Positions 35,341 to 49,057 are shown, numbered from the stretch's first letter. The stretch is DNA of 64,000 nt from Apostichopus japonicus (GCF_037975245.1 NC_092561.1:4266001-4330000); one strand, 5' to 3'. Notes: a model not told the origin generated them from the sequence alone. Numbers and translations: made by a program.

Positions 35341-35443
35341 ATCTTTACTAACGGTTCCAGTAAAGTATCTGTTCAGACGGGTGCAAGATTGAATTTCACA
35401 TGCATCGATGGGTCAAAAGTCAGAATCAAATGCGGTGACAATG
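35341..35443 (+). CDS. Ig-domain cell-surface protein A, exon 2
   Basis: A 103-nt exon, acceptor TAG at 35338-35340 and donor GTATGC from 35444, encoding IFTNGSSKVSVQTGARLNFT then CIDGSKVRIKCGDN (residues 131-164). It is the N-terminal half of a second, smaller Ig-like domain with its B-strand cysteine in NFTC. Entry in phase 0 and exit in phase 1 match exons 1 and 3. Orthologous exons with the same borders occur in copies B and C. Confidence 0.72.
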
Positions 35444-35843
35444 GTATGCTAATGACTATAGTGAATTATCTCTTTTAACATTACATACTGTAATTAGTCT
35501 ATACTGTGGTTCTGTTATGCTAGTATATGTTGAGTAAGGTTTTTCAGTTTTTCAGTTTTTTTTTTGTGTTTTTAATTTTAATTTAATGATCTGAAGAGAC
35601 TTAGCAAGAGATATTAAAGCCAAATTATGCATTAACTATTTACACAACCAAACTGATGTCTATCTCGACAATCTTTTTGCCACTCGTTTATGTAGGCCTA
35701 CTCTCAAGAATTATACAATCTTCATAACAAATATCGTTATGATTTAAAGTTATTTACAGATAGGAGATATTCAAAATGAGAAGATAAAAATAGAAATGTT
35801 CTCATCGTATTTATTAATTTTTTCGACGATTCATTCATTTCAG

Positions 35844-36262
35844 AAGAATCAGATGTTCCGAATTATTTTCCCCTTTCTGTGTGTTCATTTTCAGCAATCG
35901 ACAAGACGGACAACATAATTGTGAATATTTCTCATAATAATTGTAGAATTAGATGTAAGAAGTCTTTCGATGGTGATGCTCAATGTAAGACTGACTTATA
36001 CCTTGAGGTAAAGAACCGAATCGCGACGACCCGCTTAGTAGCTGGATTTGAAACAACGACTGGTTCGTCTCTGATGGACAAACAGACAGTCAAATCAGCA
36101 AACGGACCTCTCATTATAATCTCTGTATTTCTTGCGATATTTGTTTTCACCACTATTGTACTAGGTAGGTACATTATTAAATCAAGGGGCGGTAGGCACG
36201 ACGATGTCGGAAATCTCCCACGGGCTTGTGAACCGCAGTATGCTGTGGTCATGATGCATTGA
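35844..36262 (+). CDS. Ig-domain cell-surface protein A, exon 3 (Ig 2 end, stalk, transmembrane helix, tail)
   Basis: Two acceptors 51 nt apart, both preceded by pyrimidines and both in phase 1, can open this exon: after 35843 and after 35894. The longer form adds 17 residues (EESDVPNYFPLSVCSFS). From 35895 the exon gives IDKTDNIIVNISHNNCRIRC, closing Ig domain two, then a ~35-residue Ser/Thr-rich stalk, a transmembrane helix GPLIIISVFLAIFVFTTIVL (residues 235-254) followed by basic RYIIKSRGGR, and a ~30-residue cytoplasmic tail ending CEPQYAVVMMH. The tail has one tyrosine in a YxxV context, resembling an SH2-binding or ITIM-like site, though Pro replaces the usual hydrophobic residue at -2. 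The stop TGA is at 36260-36262. This is the only copy in the window that retains the membrane anchor. Confidence 0.75.
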
Positions 36263-36861
36263 TGTGGTGTTTAATGTGTTTTTAATTTTAATTTTATCTC
36301 AAGTCAATACAAATTAACCTAGCACTGTAAAGACAATCTTTATACTCATGTATCCTGCATATATATAGGCCTTTTTTTTCGTATTTTCACTAAAACTTCA
36401 TGTCATACTTTTCATGGTTTGAAGTTAACATTTCAGAGTGGAAAACAGTCGTTTATTTGCAGCATTAATATTGGAAGAGTCTTAGTCAATTTTATTTTCA
36501 ACTAAGTTTTAATAGTTCACCGTATAGCCACTGTAATATATAATAATCGAGCGTATATCAGTTGTAATATAAAATAATCGAGCGTACAACAGCTGTAATA
36601 TATACAGATTTAACGTTATATCAGCTTACCGAAGTTGCAGTTAACACAAGAAATTGACTTATTAAAAATATCAACCACTTATTGCTATATAATTGGAAAC
36701 ATTATACACCCGTTACTACAAGAAGGACTGAACACGAAGGAAATGTACTTTCAACTTGAAAAATATTCATTTTCTTTTCATTGTCCTATAGTTAAGTCTA
36801 TACGGTTACTCATTACGTATCGATTTAACGACACGGTATATCAGGAAGAAAATATACGGAA

Positions 36862-36862
<1 letters not shown>
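36263..36862 (+). other. 3' flank of Ig gene A
   Basis: AT-rich sequence shared with the flanks of genes B (42406-43015) and C (57625-58235). An 86-codon frame here (MQLTQEIDLLKIS...) recurs in the other copies only because the whole unit is duplicated, and it runs into a TA repeat, so I do not call it. A possible AATAAA polyadenylation signal lies in the satellite monomer at about 36923. Confidence 0.4.
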
Positions 36863-36897
<35 letters not shown>

Positions 36898-37082
36898 GTA
36901 TATATATTATTTTAACACAAAAAATAAAAGCAAACTCCAATATTGGGTATACATAGCTGCATGTCTCTTATAACATTATTGACGCATTTCTGGATATGGT
37001 AAGAAAGTAAATAGTTTATCAAACGCTTTCTCTTTACCTTAAATTACTAAAACATTTCGATATATTCTGAAAACTACCTTTT
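36863..37082. repeat. Single satellite monomer behind gene A
   Basis: One monomer of the 232-bp family found amplified at 43-52 kb: a TA run, then ATTATTTTAACACAAAAAAT, CAAACTCCAATATTGGGTAT and ATTGACGCATTTCTGGATAT. It lacks about 32 bp (the ACTTTTATTTTGAAAACTGC part) present in the other monomers. It ends at the unit junction. Confidence 0.88.
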
Positions 37083-37469
37083 AGTTTATAAAATCTACCG
37101 TGATCTCGTGATCTCGATATTTGATATTTAAAAGTTTATTGAGGATCAGTTGCATGGTAAAGAGTATGAACATTTTTTGCTTCTATGAATAGACACTAAC
37201 TTCTGATCTGATTTCCATATATAATAATGATAGTATATTTAAATTTTGTTAATTTATTTTATATATTTATACAGGGTAACATATTCAACGTAGTTGTTAT
37301 AAACAGCGGTCCTGTGAAACAATAAAAATATGAAAAAAGCAACATATATAAAATAAAACAGGCAACAAAAATGCTAAAAAAACAAACAAAGAACGATAAA
37401 AGGTAAAATATAAACATTAAGATAGCATGTAAACTTTAAGATGACATTTAAAAGTATCAAAAGTATATG

Positions 37470-37890
37470 CATTCCTCAGGTAGACTGTTCCAAACGGTTG
37501 GACCCATAAACGAGGAGGAGTTTTTAAAACATTCTAACCTATCATCAGGCACGTGAAGATCATTTACATTAAAAGAATGCGTGAGTCCATAATCCTGAAC
37601 ATCAACCTGCATAGTATCATGATTAGAAGTTTAATCTGGCGCCACACCATGGATGGCTTTAAACATTGAAATAGGCATAAAATAATACCTTCTTTGTTTC
37701 ACCTTCATCCATGGAAGTTCCATTACTAGATTAATGCCTCTAAAATAAGTAAAATTTAGTAACAATCCTTGCAGCCCTATTCTTTTTAATGAAATCGTGC
37801 ATTATTGTGCAGTGTGACAGCTCTGTAAGTTCGGGATAAGCTAACTATAGCCAGTAATTATTTTCATATATTTGTCAAGACTAGGAATAA
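37470..37890 (-). pseudogene. LINE reverse-transcriptase tail fragment, unit B
   Basis: Read on the - strand, the segment gives the C-terminal region typical of non-LTR retrotransposon ORF2 (pattern K-N-RAARIVT, LPWM-VKQRR-YF, MFKAIHGVAPD, then FMGPTVWNSL). It is truncated and interrupted. The LINE family is not determined. Related copies sit at the same relative place in units C and D, with a remnant in A. Confidence 0.65.
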
Positions 37891-40122
37891 AAAGTTGATA
37901 ACTGACAACCGAACGATTGCGCGCAAATTGCGCACATTTATTTTACAAAGAGTTGCCGTGTCCGAAGTGGCACATCATGGCAAGAAAAGAAAGAAACATT
38001 ACTGAGCGCGAAACGTGCAAATAATTGCGTTGGCATATGTTTGGGTTTTAAACGGCATCTTTGGGCACATACAACGACGAATAATAATAAATGGTGAAAT
38101 ATACACGCGGATATTGCTCGCGAAGCGTTCGTCCCATATTTTGTTTCATACAGAACATTCCGAACACTAAATAACATAGTGAAAAGATAGGAAGGAACAA
38201 TCACTGAGTGGGGGGTCTGGGGTTCCATAGATATAAAACAAAAACAAACTTTTTAAGATGCAACTTCTGCCGGCATCTGGCAGTCAAGAATAGTACACAG
38301 GCAACATGTTTTCACGTTGTACCGTGTGTTGTAAAGCATCTTTCTGTAACCCTTATTCTTAAAAACAAAATAGGGTAAAATTGGGGAGAATCGGGAACGA
38401 TTTGACCCCACCCATCAAGAAAAAAGAACAAGAACAACAAGTTAACAACAAATATTGCTTTCAATTGAACCTGTATCAGTCATACATTGGTTGCATATTT
38501 CATTTCGTTAAAGCATTGAGTTGGCCTTTTAAGTTCGCTTAAAGTTATGGTACTTTATAATTTAAACAAAAGAAGAAAGAAATAATATTAAAATAGTGAA
38601 CACCATTATTACAAAAGTCGTTACAACAGTGGTGGACTATAACAGTACCGTATTAAACAATGACTGACAACATGCACTCACTTTGTTATTGCAGTGTACA
38701 ACCTCCCCCCCCCCCCCCAATATAAACTGAGGCGAGGTAATTCTAACGGTTCTTGTGTGTGTGAAACATGTAGATTACATTCTAGCCGCCTTATTTGATT
38801 GCTTACGTTGTTCTGGTGCTTTTCGATCGAATATTATGTTGGGTTTGTGAAATGGACTTTTAAGTTTTTACATAACGCCCTCTATTTTTATTTTTATCGT
38901 TAGAGCAGTTCACACTTGGTGTTTCTTTCGATGATTAATATCTTACTGGTGCTTTTCTATTTCTTGTAAAGCATCGACTTTCTTTGTGAGTGATTACTTT
39001 GCTTTAACCATGAGCCGAGTTACTTCATATCTTCATTTGTTACTTACCACAATGCTAAATATAATATCATTATGAGAACCTTGACTTTGAGTTTGAAATC
39101 ATTATCCCGCTTGATTTAGTTTGTCAAGTTAGCAATACATTTGATATTCGATCACATCAACGACTTTTCGTTTTGTATCAGTTATTTGTGACTTTTGTTG
39201 AAACCCCGGGTCTATAATGACTTTATTTATATCAAAGCTTCATCAATTAAAGTAGCTATGGACTACCTAGTCAAGCCTCTCCACTGCTGTTGGTACTGTG
39301 CAATATTCCAAATTTGACAAGCAAAACGTAATATTGCTGAACTTGGGTACCATATGATGGATTAAGGAGAGGATTGGGAGAAGGGATACTCGGCGCACGG
39401 ATTAAATTAGGGGGACTGAGGAATAGGGATAAAGAATACGGTTTTCTCAGTTTCAGAAAATATTTATGGAAAAAATCAAGACTTCCAAAAAGTGTGTGTG
39501 TGTTTGGGGGTGGGGGGGGGGCGGGGTGATAACAAAATTGTTCCTGTGGACCTGTCTGACTTCGGGAAATTCGTATCTCTGAAATGTTTTAGAAAAACAT
39601 CTCTTTTTATCATATTCCTCAAAGAACATTGTAAGATTGTAATTTGTTAATAACACAGAAAATTGGATATCGGTCTATAAGTATATCATTACCCCGAATT
39701 TCATAACGGCATAGCAAACCTTTACCGTTAAACTATATTCATCTAGTTTACTCTAGGATATATAAATGGGGAAGTTACATATAACCCATGTAATAAACGG
39801 ACATGTATTGTAGAAACTGATGTGATACAGGGCTATTAAACATCGATTATTAACATTGATACAATAGATTAGGACTACAAGAGTCATTCAGTGAAACCAA
39901 AAACAATAACTGTATCAAGGGTAAGACCTAAATTTCTATTCGAAATTAAATTCAACGATTAAGTACGATAATTGTGAACGTGTGGTTTCGTTTTTGTTTC
40001 CTACAAGGAAGTTATTCATGTTCAGTAGAATGCTGAGTGCATTCAATTTTGATAATAATCAGTAACAGAGGCAAGTCCATGTTTGGATGTTATTTCTGAC
40101 TGCTCCCAAACAGCGACAGAAA
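37891..40122 (+). other. 5' flank of Ig gene B
   Basis: Non-coding sequence duplicated in unit C and partly in D. It contains a C homopolymer (38704-38717) and a TGTG/G-rich tract (39491-39520). A 96-codon - strand frame at 37938-38228 is unsupported. The leader region before exon 1 has a frame-breaking difference from copies A and D (CAGTAACAG for CAGTTAAAG). Confidence 0.4.
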
Positions 40123-40512
40123 ATGCGAGGATGCCATCTTTCATTTCTTCTGGTACTACGATTGATCACTGGTGTTGGGTGCAACAATGAGTTCTGTATG
40201 GGCTTGCCCTATGGTTTCCAAAGTAAACTTATCACCATTGGAAGTAACACAGAAATACACTGTGATATCCGTGATTCCTGTACACGCGGAGTATGGCTGA
40301 TAACTCTGGAATCAAATGGAACATCTTACGAACTGTCTTCGGGAAACTGCAGTGCTTGTGGTGACTATTTCACAGTTTTCAATAACAAAACGTCGAATTC
40401 CCTAATCATCGAAAACTTCAATTCAGAATTAAGTGGCATGTACAAGTGTGTAAGCGATTCGTGCTCTAATGGAGTGAAGGCGTCCCCGACGAGGTGTTTC
40501 AATGTTACGGGG
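40123..40512 (+). CDS. Ig-domain protein B, exon 1 (signal peptide and Ig domain 1)
   Basis: Paralogue of gene A exon 1 with the same 130-residue layout, cysteines and donor (GTAGCA at 40513). Differences from A in the Ig domain include MGLPYG for MDLPYG, TRGVWLI for TSGVWRI, SGMYKC for SGMYTC and NGVKAS for NGDKAS. The changes cluster on the predicted strand and loop surface while the framework residues are kept. With exons 2 and 3 it forms a 235-residue product lacking a membrane anchor. Confidence 0.74.
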
Positions 40513-40615
40513 GTAGCAAGAGAGCTAAGACAATGTCGTTTAAGACTGTCCTACCTACAAGAAAATGGAACCTCTTCGGTAATAAACTGTTAGAACTGTT
40601 GATAACCACAAATTA

Positions 40616-40616
<1 letters not shown>

Positions 40617-40668
<52 letters not shown>
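40617..40668. repeat. (TA)n microsatellite at the start of intron 1, gene B
   Basis: About 25 TA dinucleotides directly before the intronic minisatellite. At the same place copies A and C have only a few. Confidence 0.9.
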
Positions 40669-40670
<2 letters not shown>

Positions 40671-40672
40671 CT

Positions 40673-41026
40673 AGCATATAGTTGGGCAACTACTTCGTTT
40701 TCCTCACTATGATATGTATCACTGTAGTATAGTTGGGCAACTCCTCCGTTTTCCTCAGTATATGATATGTATTACTGTAGTATAGTTGGGTAACTCCTCC
40801 GTTTTCCTCAGTATATGATGTGTATCACTGTAGTATAGTTGGGCAACTCATTCGTTTTCCTCAGTATATGATATGTATCACTGTAGTATAGTTGGGTAAC
40901 TCCTCCGTTTTCCTCAGTATATGATGTGTATCACTGTAGTATAGTTGGGTAACTCCTCCGTTCTCCTCAGTATATGATATATATATCATTGTAGTATAGT
41001 TGGGCAACTCATTCGTTTTCCTCAGG
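40673..41026. repeat. ~53-bp intronic minisatellite, copy B
   Basis: About six to seven units of the same TTTTCCTCAG-bearing repeat as in gene A intron 1. Unit order differs from copy A. Confidence 0.9.
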
Positions 41027-41633
41027 GTAAACTACGAATGCAAAGAGACCTTGGGTAGAGCGATTAAACGATCACAAATTTTGGGCAAGTTTTCTACGTT
41101 TTGACAATTGAATTGGTTAAAATGTTGTATATTCCTCTTCATTGGGAAACATATATTGATTGGATGCATAGTCCGACCAGTTCGTTATTGGTTAAGATGT
41201 TTACCATTTGGTGCCCTATTTGCTACAACCTACATGCAGTCGGTGATACTAGAACGTAGAAAATAACTTAACGTTAATGACAACGTCAGCTCTTACGCAT
41301 CAGTCTCGCAGTAAGCGATGAAATGAGATAACAGCTTTATTAAAACGTTTGCCGATAAAAAAATAAAAAAATAATAAAAAACACTCTTACATTTGATTGT
41401 AATTGTGAACATTACAAAGGTGATTTGGCCATCTAGTCTGCGCGGGATTCACAAGCTCAAAATGAAAAGTTATGACTACATAGTCTACAAACATAATAAT
41501 TTAATGGTTTACCGTTTCAGCTACTTGAAGATGTCCCATGAAGTTGCTGAAAAATTCAGCATTAATGCAGATCCCTATTGACAAATGGTAATTCTCTCAG
41601 ATACTCTGTTTTGTTCTATTTATTCGAGTGTAG

Positions 41634-41736
41634 ATCTTTACCAACGGTTCCAGTAAAGTATCTGTTCAGACTGGTGCAAGATTGAATTTCACATGCATGG
41701 ATGGGTCAAAAGTCAGAATCAAATGCGGTGACAATG
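41634..41736 (+). CDS. Ig-domain protein B, exon 2
   Basis: A 103-nt exon with TAG acceptor and GTATGC donor, identical in phase to gene A exon 2. Encodes IFTNGSSKVSVQTGARLNFT and CMDGSKVRIKCGDN; Met replaces the Ile of copy A. Confidence 0.72.
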
Positions 41737-42139
41737 GTATGCTAATGTCATAGTGAATTATCTCTTTTTAAATTACATACTGTAATTAGTCTATACTGTG
41801 GTTCTGTTATGCAAGTATATGTTGAGTAAGGTTTTTCAGTTTTTCAGTTTTTTTTGTGTGTTTTTAATTTTAATTTTAATGATCTGAAGAGACTTAGCAA
41901 GAGATATTACAGCCAAGTTATGCATTCAATTATTTACACAACCAAACTGATGTCTATATGTCGACAATCTTTTTGCCACTAGTTTATGTAGGCCTACTCT
42001 AAAGAATGATACAATCTTCATAACAAATATCGTTATGATTTAAAGTTATTTACAGATAGGAGACATTCAATATGAGAAGATAAAAATAGAAATGTTCTCA
42101 TCGTAAATATTAATTTGTTCGACGATTCATTCATTTCAG

Positions 42140-42405
42140 AAGAATTAGATGTTCCGAATTATTTTCCCCTTTCTGTGTGTTCATTTTCAGCAATCGACAA
42201 GACGGACATCATAATTGTGGACATTTCTCATAATAATTGTAGAATTAGATGTAAGAAGTCTTTCGATGGTGATGCTCAATGTAAGACTGACTTATACCTT
42301 GTACTAGGTAGGTACATTATTAAATCAAGGGGCGGTAGGCACGACGATGTCGGAAATCTTCCACGGACTTGTGAACCGCAGTATGCTGTGGTCATGATGC
42401 ATTGA
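42140..42405 (+). CDS. Ig-domain protein B, exon 3, transmembrane segment deleted
   Basis: The same alternative acceptors as in A (after 42139 and after 42190, 51 nt apart). Compared with copy A, 153 bp (51 codons) are missing: after CKTDLYL the frame jumps directly to VLGRYIIKSRGGRHDDVGNL and the conserved CEPQYAVVMMH end. The deletion removes the whole stalk and essentially all of the transmembrane helix but keeps the frame. The break lies at a TTG present on both sides in copy A. The predicted product is a secreted 235-residue protein (252 with the longer acceptor) that still carries the former cytoplasmic tail. Confidence 0.74.
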
Positions 42406-43015
42406 TATGGTGTTAAATGTGTTTTTAATTTTATATCAAGTCAATACAAATTAACCAAGCACTGTAAAGACAATCTTTATACTCATGTATCCTGCATATA
42501 TATAGGCCTATATATTTTTCGTTTTTTTTTACTAAAACTTCATGTCATACTTTTCATGGTTTGAAGTTAACATTTCAGAGTGGAAAACAGTTGTTTATTT
42601 GCAGCATTAATATTGGAGGAGTCTCAGCCAATTTTATTTTCAACGAAGTTTTAATAGTTCACCGTATAGCCACTGTAATATATAATAGTCAAGCGTATAT
42701 ACGTTGTAACATAAAATAATCGAGCGTACAGCAGCGGTAATGTAGGCCTAAACAGATTAAACGTTATATCAGCTTACCGAAGTTGCAGTTAACACAAAAA
42801 TTTGACTTAATAAAAATATCAACCACATATTGCTATATAATTGGAAACATTATACACCCGTTACAAGAAGGAATGAACACGAAGGAAAAGTACTCTCAAC
42901 TTGAACAATATTTATGTTCTTTTCATTGTCCTATAGTTCAGTCTATACGGATATTCATTTCGTATCGATTTAACGACACGGTATATCAGGAAGAAAATAT
43001 ACGTTAGTCGTTACG
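42406..43015 (+). other. 3' flank of Ig gene B
   Basis: Same non-coding flank as behind genes A and C, leading into the TA run of the first satellite monomer. Confidence 0.45.
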
Positions 43016-43057
<42 letters not shown>

Positions 43058-43964
43058 TTAACACAAAAAATAAAAGCAAACTCCAATATTGGGTATACAT
43101 AGCTACTTTTATTTTGAAAACTGCGGAACTGACGCTGCATGCCTCTTATAACATTATTGACGCATTTCTGGATAAGGTATGAAAGTAAATAGTTTAACAA
43201 ACGCTTCCTCTTTACCTTAAATTACTAAAACATTTCGATATATTCTGACAAACTATCTCTTAGTTTATAAAATATATATATATATTATTTTAACACAAAA
43301 AATAAAAGCGAACTCCAATGTTGGGTATACATAGCTACTTTTATTTTGAAAACTGCGGAACTGACGCTGCATGCCTCTTATAACATTATTGACGCATTTC
43401 TGGATAAGGTATGAAAGTAAATAGTTTAACAAACGCTTCCTCTTTACCTTAAATTACTAAAACATTTCGATATATTCTGACAAACTATCTCTTAGTTTAT
43501 AAAATATATATATATATTATTTTAACACAAAAAATAAAAGCGAACTCCAATGTTGGGTATACGTAGCTACTTTTATTTTGAAAACTGCGGAACTGACGCT
43601 GCATGCCTCTTATAACATTATTGACGCATTTCTGGATAAGGTATGAAAGTAAATAGTTTAACAAACGCTTCCTCTTTACCTTAAATTACTAAAACATTTC
43701 GATATATTCTTACAAACTATCTCTTAGTTTATAAAATATATATATATATTATTTTAACACAAAAAATAAAAGCGAACTCCAATGTTGGGTATACGTAGCT
43801 ACTTTTATTTTGAAAACTGCGGAACTGACGCTGCATGCCTCTTATAACATTATTGACGCATTTCTGGATAAGGTATGAAAGTAAATAGTTTAACAAACGC
43901 TTCCTCTTTACCTTAAATTACTAAAACATTTCGATATATTCTGACAAACTATCTCTTAGTTTAT

Positions 43965-44003
<39 letters not shown>

Positions 44004-44446
44004 TTAACACAAAAAATAAAAGCGAACTCCAATGTTGGGTATACGTAGCTACTTTTATTTTGAAAACTGCGAAACTGACGCTGCATGCCTCTTATAACAT
44101 TATTGACGCATTTCTGGATAAGGTATGAAAGTAAATAGTTTAACAAACGCTTCCTCTTTACCTTAAATTACTAAAACATTTCGATATATTCTGACAAACT
44201 ATCTCTTAGTTTATAAAATATATATATATATTATTTTAACACAAAAAATAAAAGCGAACTCCAATGTTGGGTATACGTAGCTACTTTTATTTTGAAAACT
44301 GCGAAACTGACGCTGCATGCCTCTTATAACATTATTGACGCATTTCTGGATAAGGTATGAAAGTAAATAGTTTAACAAACGCTTCCTCTTTACCTTAAAT
44401 TACTAAAACATTTCGATATATTCTGACAAACTATCTCTTAGTTTAT

Positions 44447-44501
<55 letters not shown>

Positions 44502-44950
44502 TTAACACAAAAAATAAAAGCGAACTCCAATGTTGGGTATACGTAGCTACTTTTATTTTGAAAACTGCGAAACTGACGCTGCATGCCTCTTATAACATTA
44601 TTGACGCATTTCTGGATAAGGTATGAAAGTAAATAGTTTAACAAACGCTTCCTCTTTACCTTAAATTACTAAAACATTTCGATATATTCTGACAAACTAT
44701 CTCTTAGTTTATAAAATATATATATATATATATAGTATTTTAACACAAAAAATAAAAGCGAACTCCAATGTTGGGTATACGTAGCTACTTTTATTTTGAA
44801 AACTGCGAAACTGACGCTGCATGCCTCTTATAACATTATTGACGCATTTCTGGATAAGGTATGAAAGTAAATAGTTTAACAAACGCTTCCTCTTTACCTT
44901 AAATTACTAAAACATTTCGATATATTCTGACAAACTATCTCTTAGTTTAT

Positions 44951-45001
<51 letters not shown>

Positions 45002-45684
45002 TTAACACAAAAAATAAAAGCAAACTCCAATGTTGGGTATACATAGCTACTTTTATTTTGAAAACTGCGGAACTGACGCTGCATGCCTCTTATAACATTA
45101 TTGACGCATTTCTGGATAAGGTATGAAAGTAAATAGTTTAACAAACGCTTCCTCTTTACCTTAAATTACTAAAACATTTCGATATATTCTGACAAACTAT
45201 CTCTTAGTTTATAAAATATATATATGTATATATATATTATTTTAACAGAAAAAATAAAAGCGAACTCCAATGTTGGGTATACGTAGCTACTTTTATTTTG
45301 AAAACTGCGAAACTGACGCTGCATGCCTCTTATAACATTATTGACGCATTTCTGGATAAGGTATGAAAGTAAATAGTTTAACAAACGCTTCCTCTTTACC
45401 TTAAATTACTAAAACATTTCGATATATTCTGACAAACTATCTCTTAGTTTATAAAATATATATATATATTATTTTAACACAAAAAATAAAAGCGAACTCC
45501 AATGTTGGGTATACGTAGCTACTTTTATTTTGAAAACTGCGGAACTGACGCTGCATGCCTCTTATAACATTATTGACGCATTTCTGGATAAGGTATGAAA
45601 GTAAATAGTTTAACAAACGCTTCCTCTTTACCTTAAATTACTAAAACATTTCGATATATTCTGACAAACTATCTCTTAGTTTAT

Positions 45685-45747
<63 letters not shown>

Positions 45748-46196
45748 TTAACACAAAAAATAAAAGCGAACTCCAATGTTGGATATACGTAGCTACTTTT
45801 ATTTTGAAAACTGCGAAACTGACGCTGCATGCCTCTTATAACATTATTGACGCATTTCTGGATAAGGTATGAAAGTAAATAGTTTAACAAACGCTTCCTC
45901 TTTACCTTAAATTACTAAAACATTTCGATATATTCTGACAAACTATCTCTTAGTTTATAAAATATATATATATATATATAGTATTTTAACACAAAAAATA
46001 AAAGCGAACTCCAATGTTGGGTATACGTAGCTACTTTTATTTTGAAAACTGCGAAACTGACGCTGCATGCCTCTTATAACATTATTGACGCATTTCTGGA
46101 TAAGGTATGAAAGTAAATAGTTTAACAAACGCTTCCTCTTTACCTTAAATTACTAAAACATTTCGATATATTCTGACAAACTATCTCTTAGTTTAT

Positions 46197-46249
<53 letters not shown>

Positions 46250-47308
46250 AACACAAAAAATAAAAGCAAACTCCAATGTTGGGTATACATAGCTACTTTT
46301 ATTTTGAAAACTGCGGAACTGACGCTGCATGCCTCTTATAACATTATTGACGCATTTCTGGATAAGGTATGAAAGTAAATAGTTTAACAAACGCTTCCTC
46401 TTTACCTTAAATTACTAAAACATTTCGATATATTCTGACAAACTATCTCTTAGTTTATAAAATATATATATGTATATATATATTATTTTAACACAAAAAA
46501 TAAAAGCGAACTCCAATGTTGGGTATACGTAGCTACTTTTATTTTGAAAACTGCGAAACTGACGCTGCATGCCTCTTATAACATTATTGACGCATTTCTG
46601 GATAAGGTATGAAAGTAAATAGTTTAACAAACGCTTCCTCTTTACTTATAATATTATTGACGCATTTCTGGATAAGGTATGAAAGTAAATAGTTTAACAA
46701 ACGCTTCCTCTTTACCTTAAATTACTAAAACATTTCGATATATTCTGACAAACTATCTCTTAGTTTATAATATATATATATATATATATATTATTTTAAC
46801 ACAAAAAATAAAAGCGAACTCCAATGTTGGGTATACGTAGCTACTTTTATTTTGAAAACTGCGAAACTGACGCTGCATGCCTCTTATAACATTATTGACG
46901 CATTTCTGGATAAGGTATGAAAGTAAATAGTTTAACAAACGCTTCCTCTTTACTTATAATATTATTGACGCATTTCTGGATAAGGTATGAAAGTAAATAG
47001 TTTAACAAACGCTTCCTCTTTACCTTAAATTACTAAAACATTTCGATATATTCTTACAAACTATCTCTTAGTTTATAAAATATATATATATATTATTTTA
47101 ACACAAAAAATAAAAGCGAACTCCAATGTTGGGTATACGTAGCTACTTTTATTTTGAAAACTGCGGAACTGACGCTGCATGCCTCTTATAACATTATTGA
47201 CGCATTTCTGGATAAGGTATGAAAGTAAATAGTTTAACAAACGCTTCCTCTTTACCTTAAATTACTAAAACATTTCGATATATTCTGACAAACTATCTCT
47301 TAGTTTAT

Positions 47309-47349
<41 letters not shown>

Positions 47350-47792
47350 TTAACACAAAAAATAAAAGCGAACTCCAATGTTGGGTATACGTAGCTACTT
47401 TTATTTTGAAAACTGCGAAACTGACGCTGCATGCCTCTTATAACATTATTGACGCATTTCTGGATAAGGTATGAAAGTAAATAGTTTAACAAACGCTTCC
47501 TCTTTACCTTAAATTACTAAAACATTTCGATATATTCTGACAAACTATCTCTTAGTTTATAAAATATATATATATATTATTTTAACACAAAAAATAAAAG
47601 CGAACTCCAATGTTGGGTATACGTAGCTACTTTTATTTTGAAAACTGCGAAACTGACGCTGCATGCCTCTTATAACATTATTGACGCATTTCTGGATAAG
47701 GTATGAAAGTAAATAGTTTAACAAACGCTTCCTCTTTACCTTAAATTACTAAAACATTTCGATATATTCTGACAAACTATCTCTTAGTTTAT

Positions 47793-47835
<43 letters not shown>

Positions 47836-48284
47836 TTAACACAAAAAATAAAAGCGAACTCCAATGTTGGGTATACGTAGCTACTTTTATTTTGAAAACT
47901 GCGAAACTGACGCTGCATGCCTCTTATAACATTATTGACGCATTTCTGGATAAGGTATGAAAGTAAATAGTTTAACAAACGCTTCCTCTTTACCTTAAAT
48001 TACTAAAACATTTCGATATATTCTGACAAACTATCTCTTAGTTTATAAAATATATATATATATATATAGTATTTTAACACAAAAAATAAAAGCGAACTCC
48101 AATGTTGGGTATACGTAGCTACTTTTATTTTGAAAACTGCGAAACTGACGCTGCATGCCTCTTATAACATTATTGACGCATTTCTGGATAAGGTATGAAA
48201 GTAAATAGTTTAACAAACGCTTCCTCTTTACCTTAAATTACTAAAACATTTCGATATATTCTGACAAACTATCTCTTAGTTTAT

Positions 48285-48339
<55 letters not shown>

Positions 48340-49022
48340 TTAACACAAAAAATAAAAGCAAACTCCAATGTTGGGTATACATAGCTACTTTTATTTTGAA
48401 AACTGCGGAACTGACGCTGCATGCCTCTTATAACATTATTGACGCATTTCTGGATAAGGTATGAAAGTAAATAGTTTAACAAACGCTTCCTCTTTACCTT
48501 AAATTACTAAAACATTTCGATATATTCTGACAAACTATCTCTTAGTTTATAAAATATATATATGTATATATATATTATTTTAACAGAAAAAATAAAAGCG
48601 AACTCCAATGTTGGGTATACGTAGCTACTTTTATTTTGAAAACTGCGAAACTGACGCTGCATGCCTCTTATAACATTATTGACGCATTTCTGGATAAGGT
48701 ATGAAAGTAAATAGTTTAACAAACGCTTCCTCTTTACCTTAAATTACTAAAACATTTCGATATATTCTTACAAACTATCTCTTAGTTTATAAAATATATA
48801 TATATATTATTTTAACACAAAAAATAAAAGCGAACTCCAATGTTGGGTATACGTAGCTACTTTTATTTTGAAAACTGCGGAACTGACGCTGCATGCCTCT
48901 TATAACATTATTGACGCATTTCTGGATAAGGTATGAAAGTAAATAGTTTAACAAACGCTTCCTCTTTACCTTAAATTACTAAAACATTTCGATATATTCT
49001 GACAAACTATCTCTTAGTTTAT

Positions 49023-49057
<35 letters not shown>

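Larger units (their letters stand above)
30853..37082 (+). repeat. Tandem segmental duplication, unit A
   Basis: First of four direct copies of a ~6-7 kb unit. It starts with a short remnant of the LINE tail (30853-30975), which is followed by DNA not shared with B and C but shared in part with D (the GACGCCAAGTGGCC to ACCCCTGAACCCACCCATCA stretch). It contains Ig gene A, and ends with a single satellite monomer and the junction word AAAATCTACCGTGATCTCGT. It alone carries the LTR-like insertion at 31493. Confidence 0.85.
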
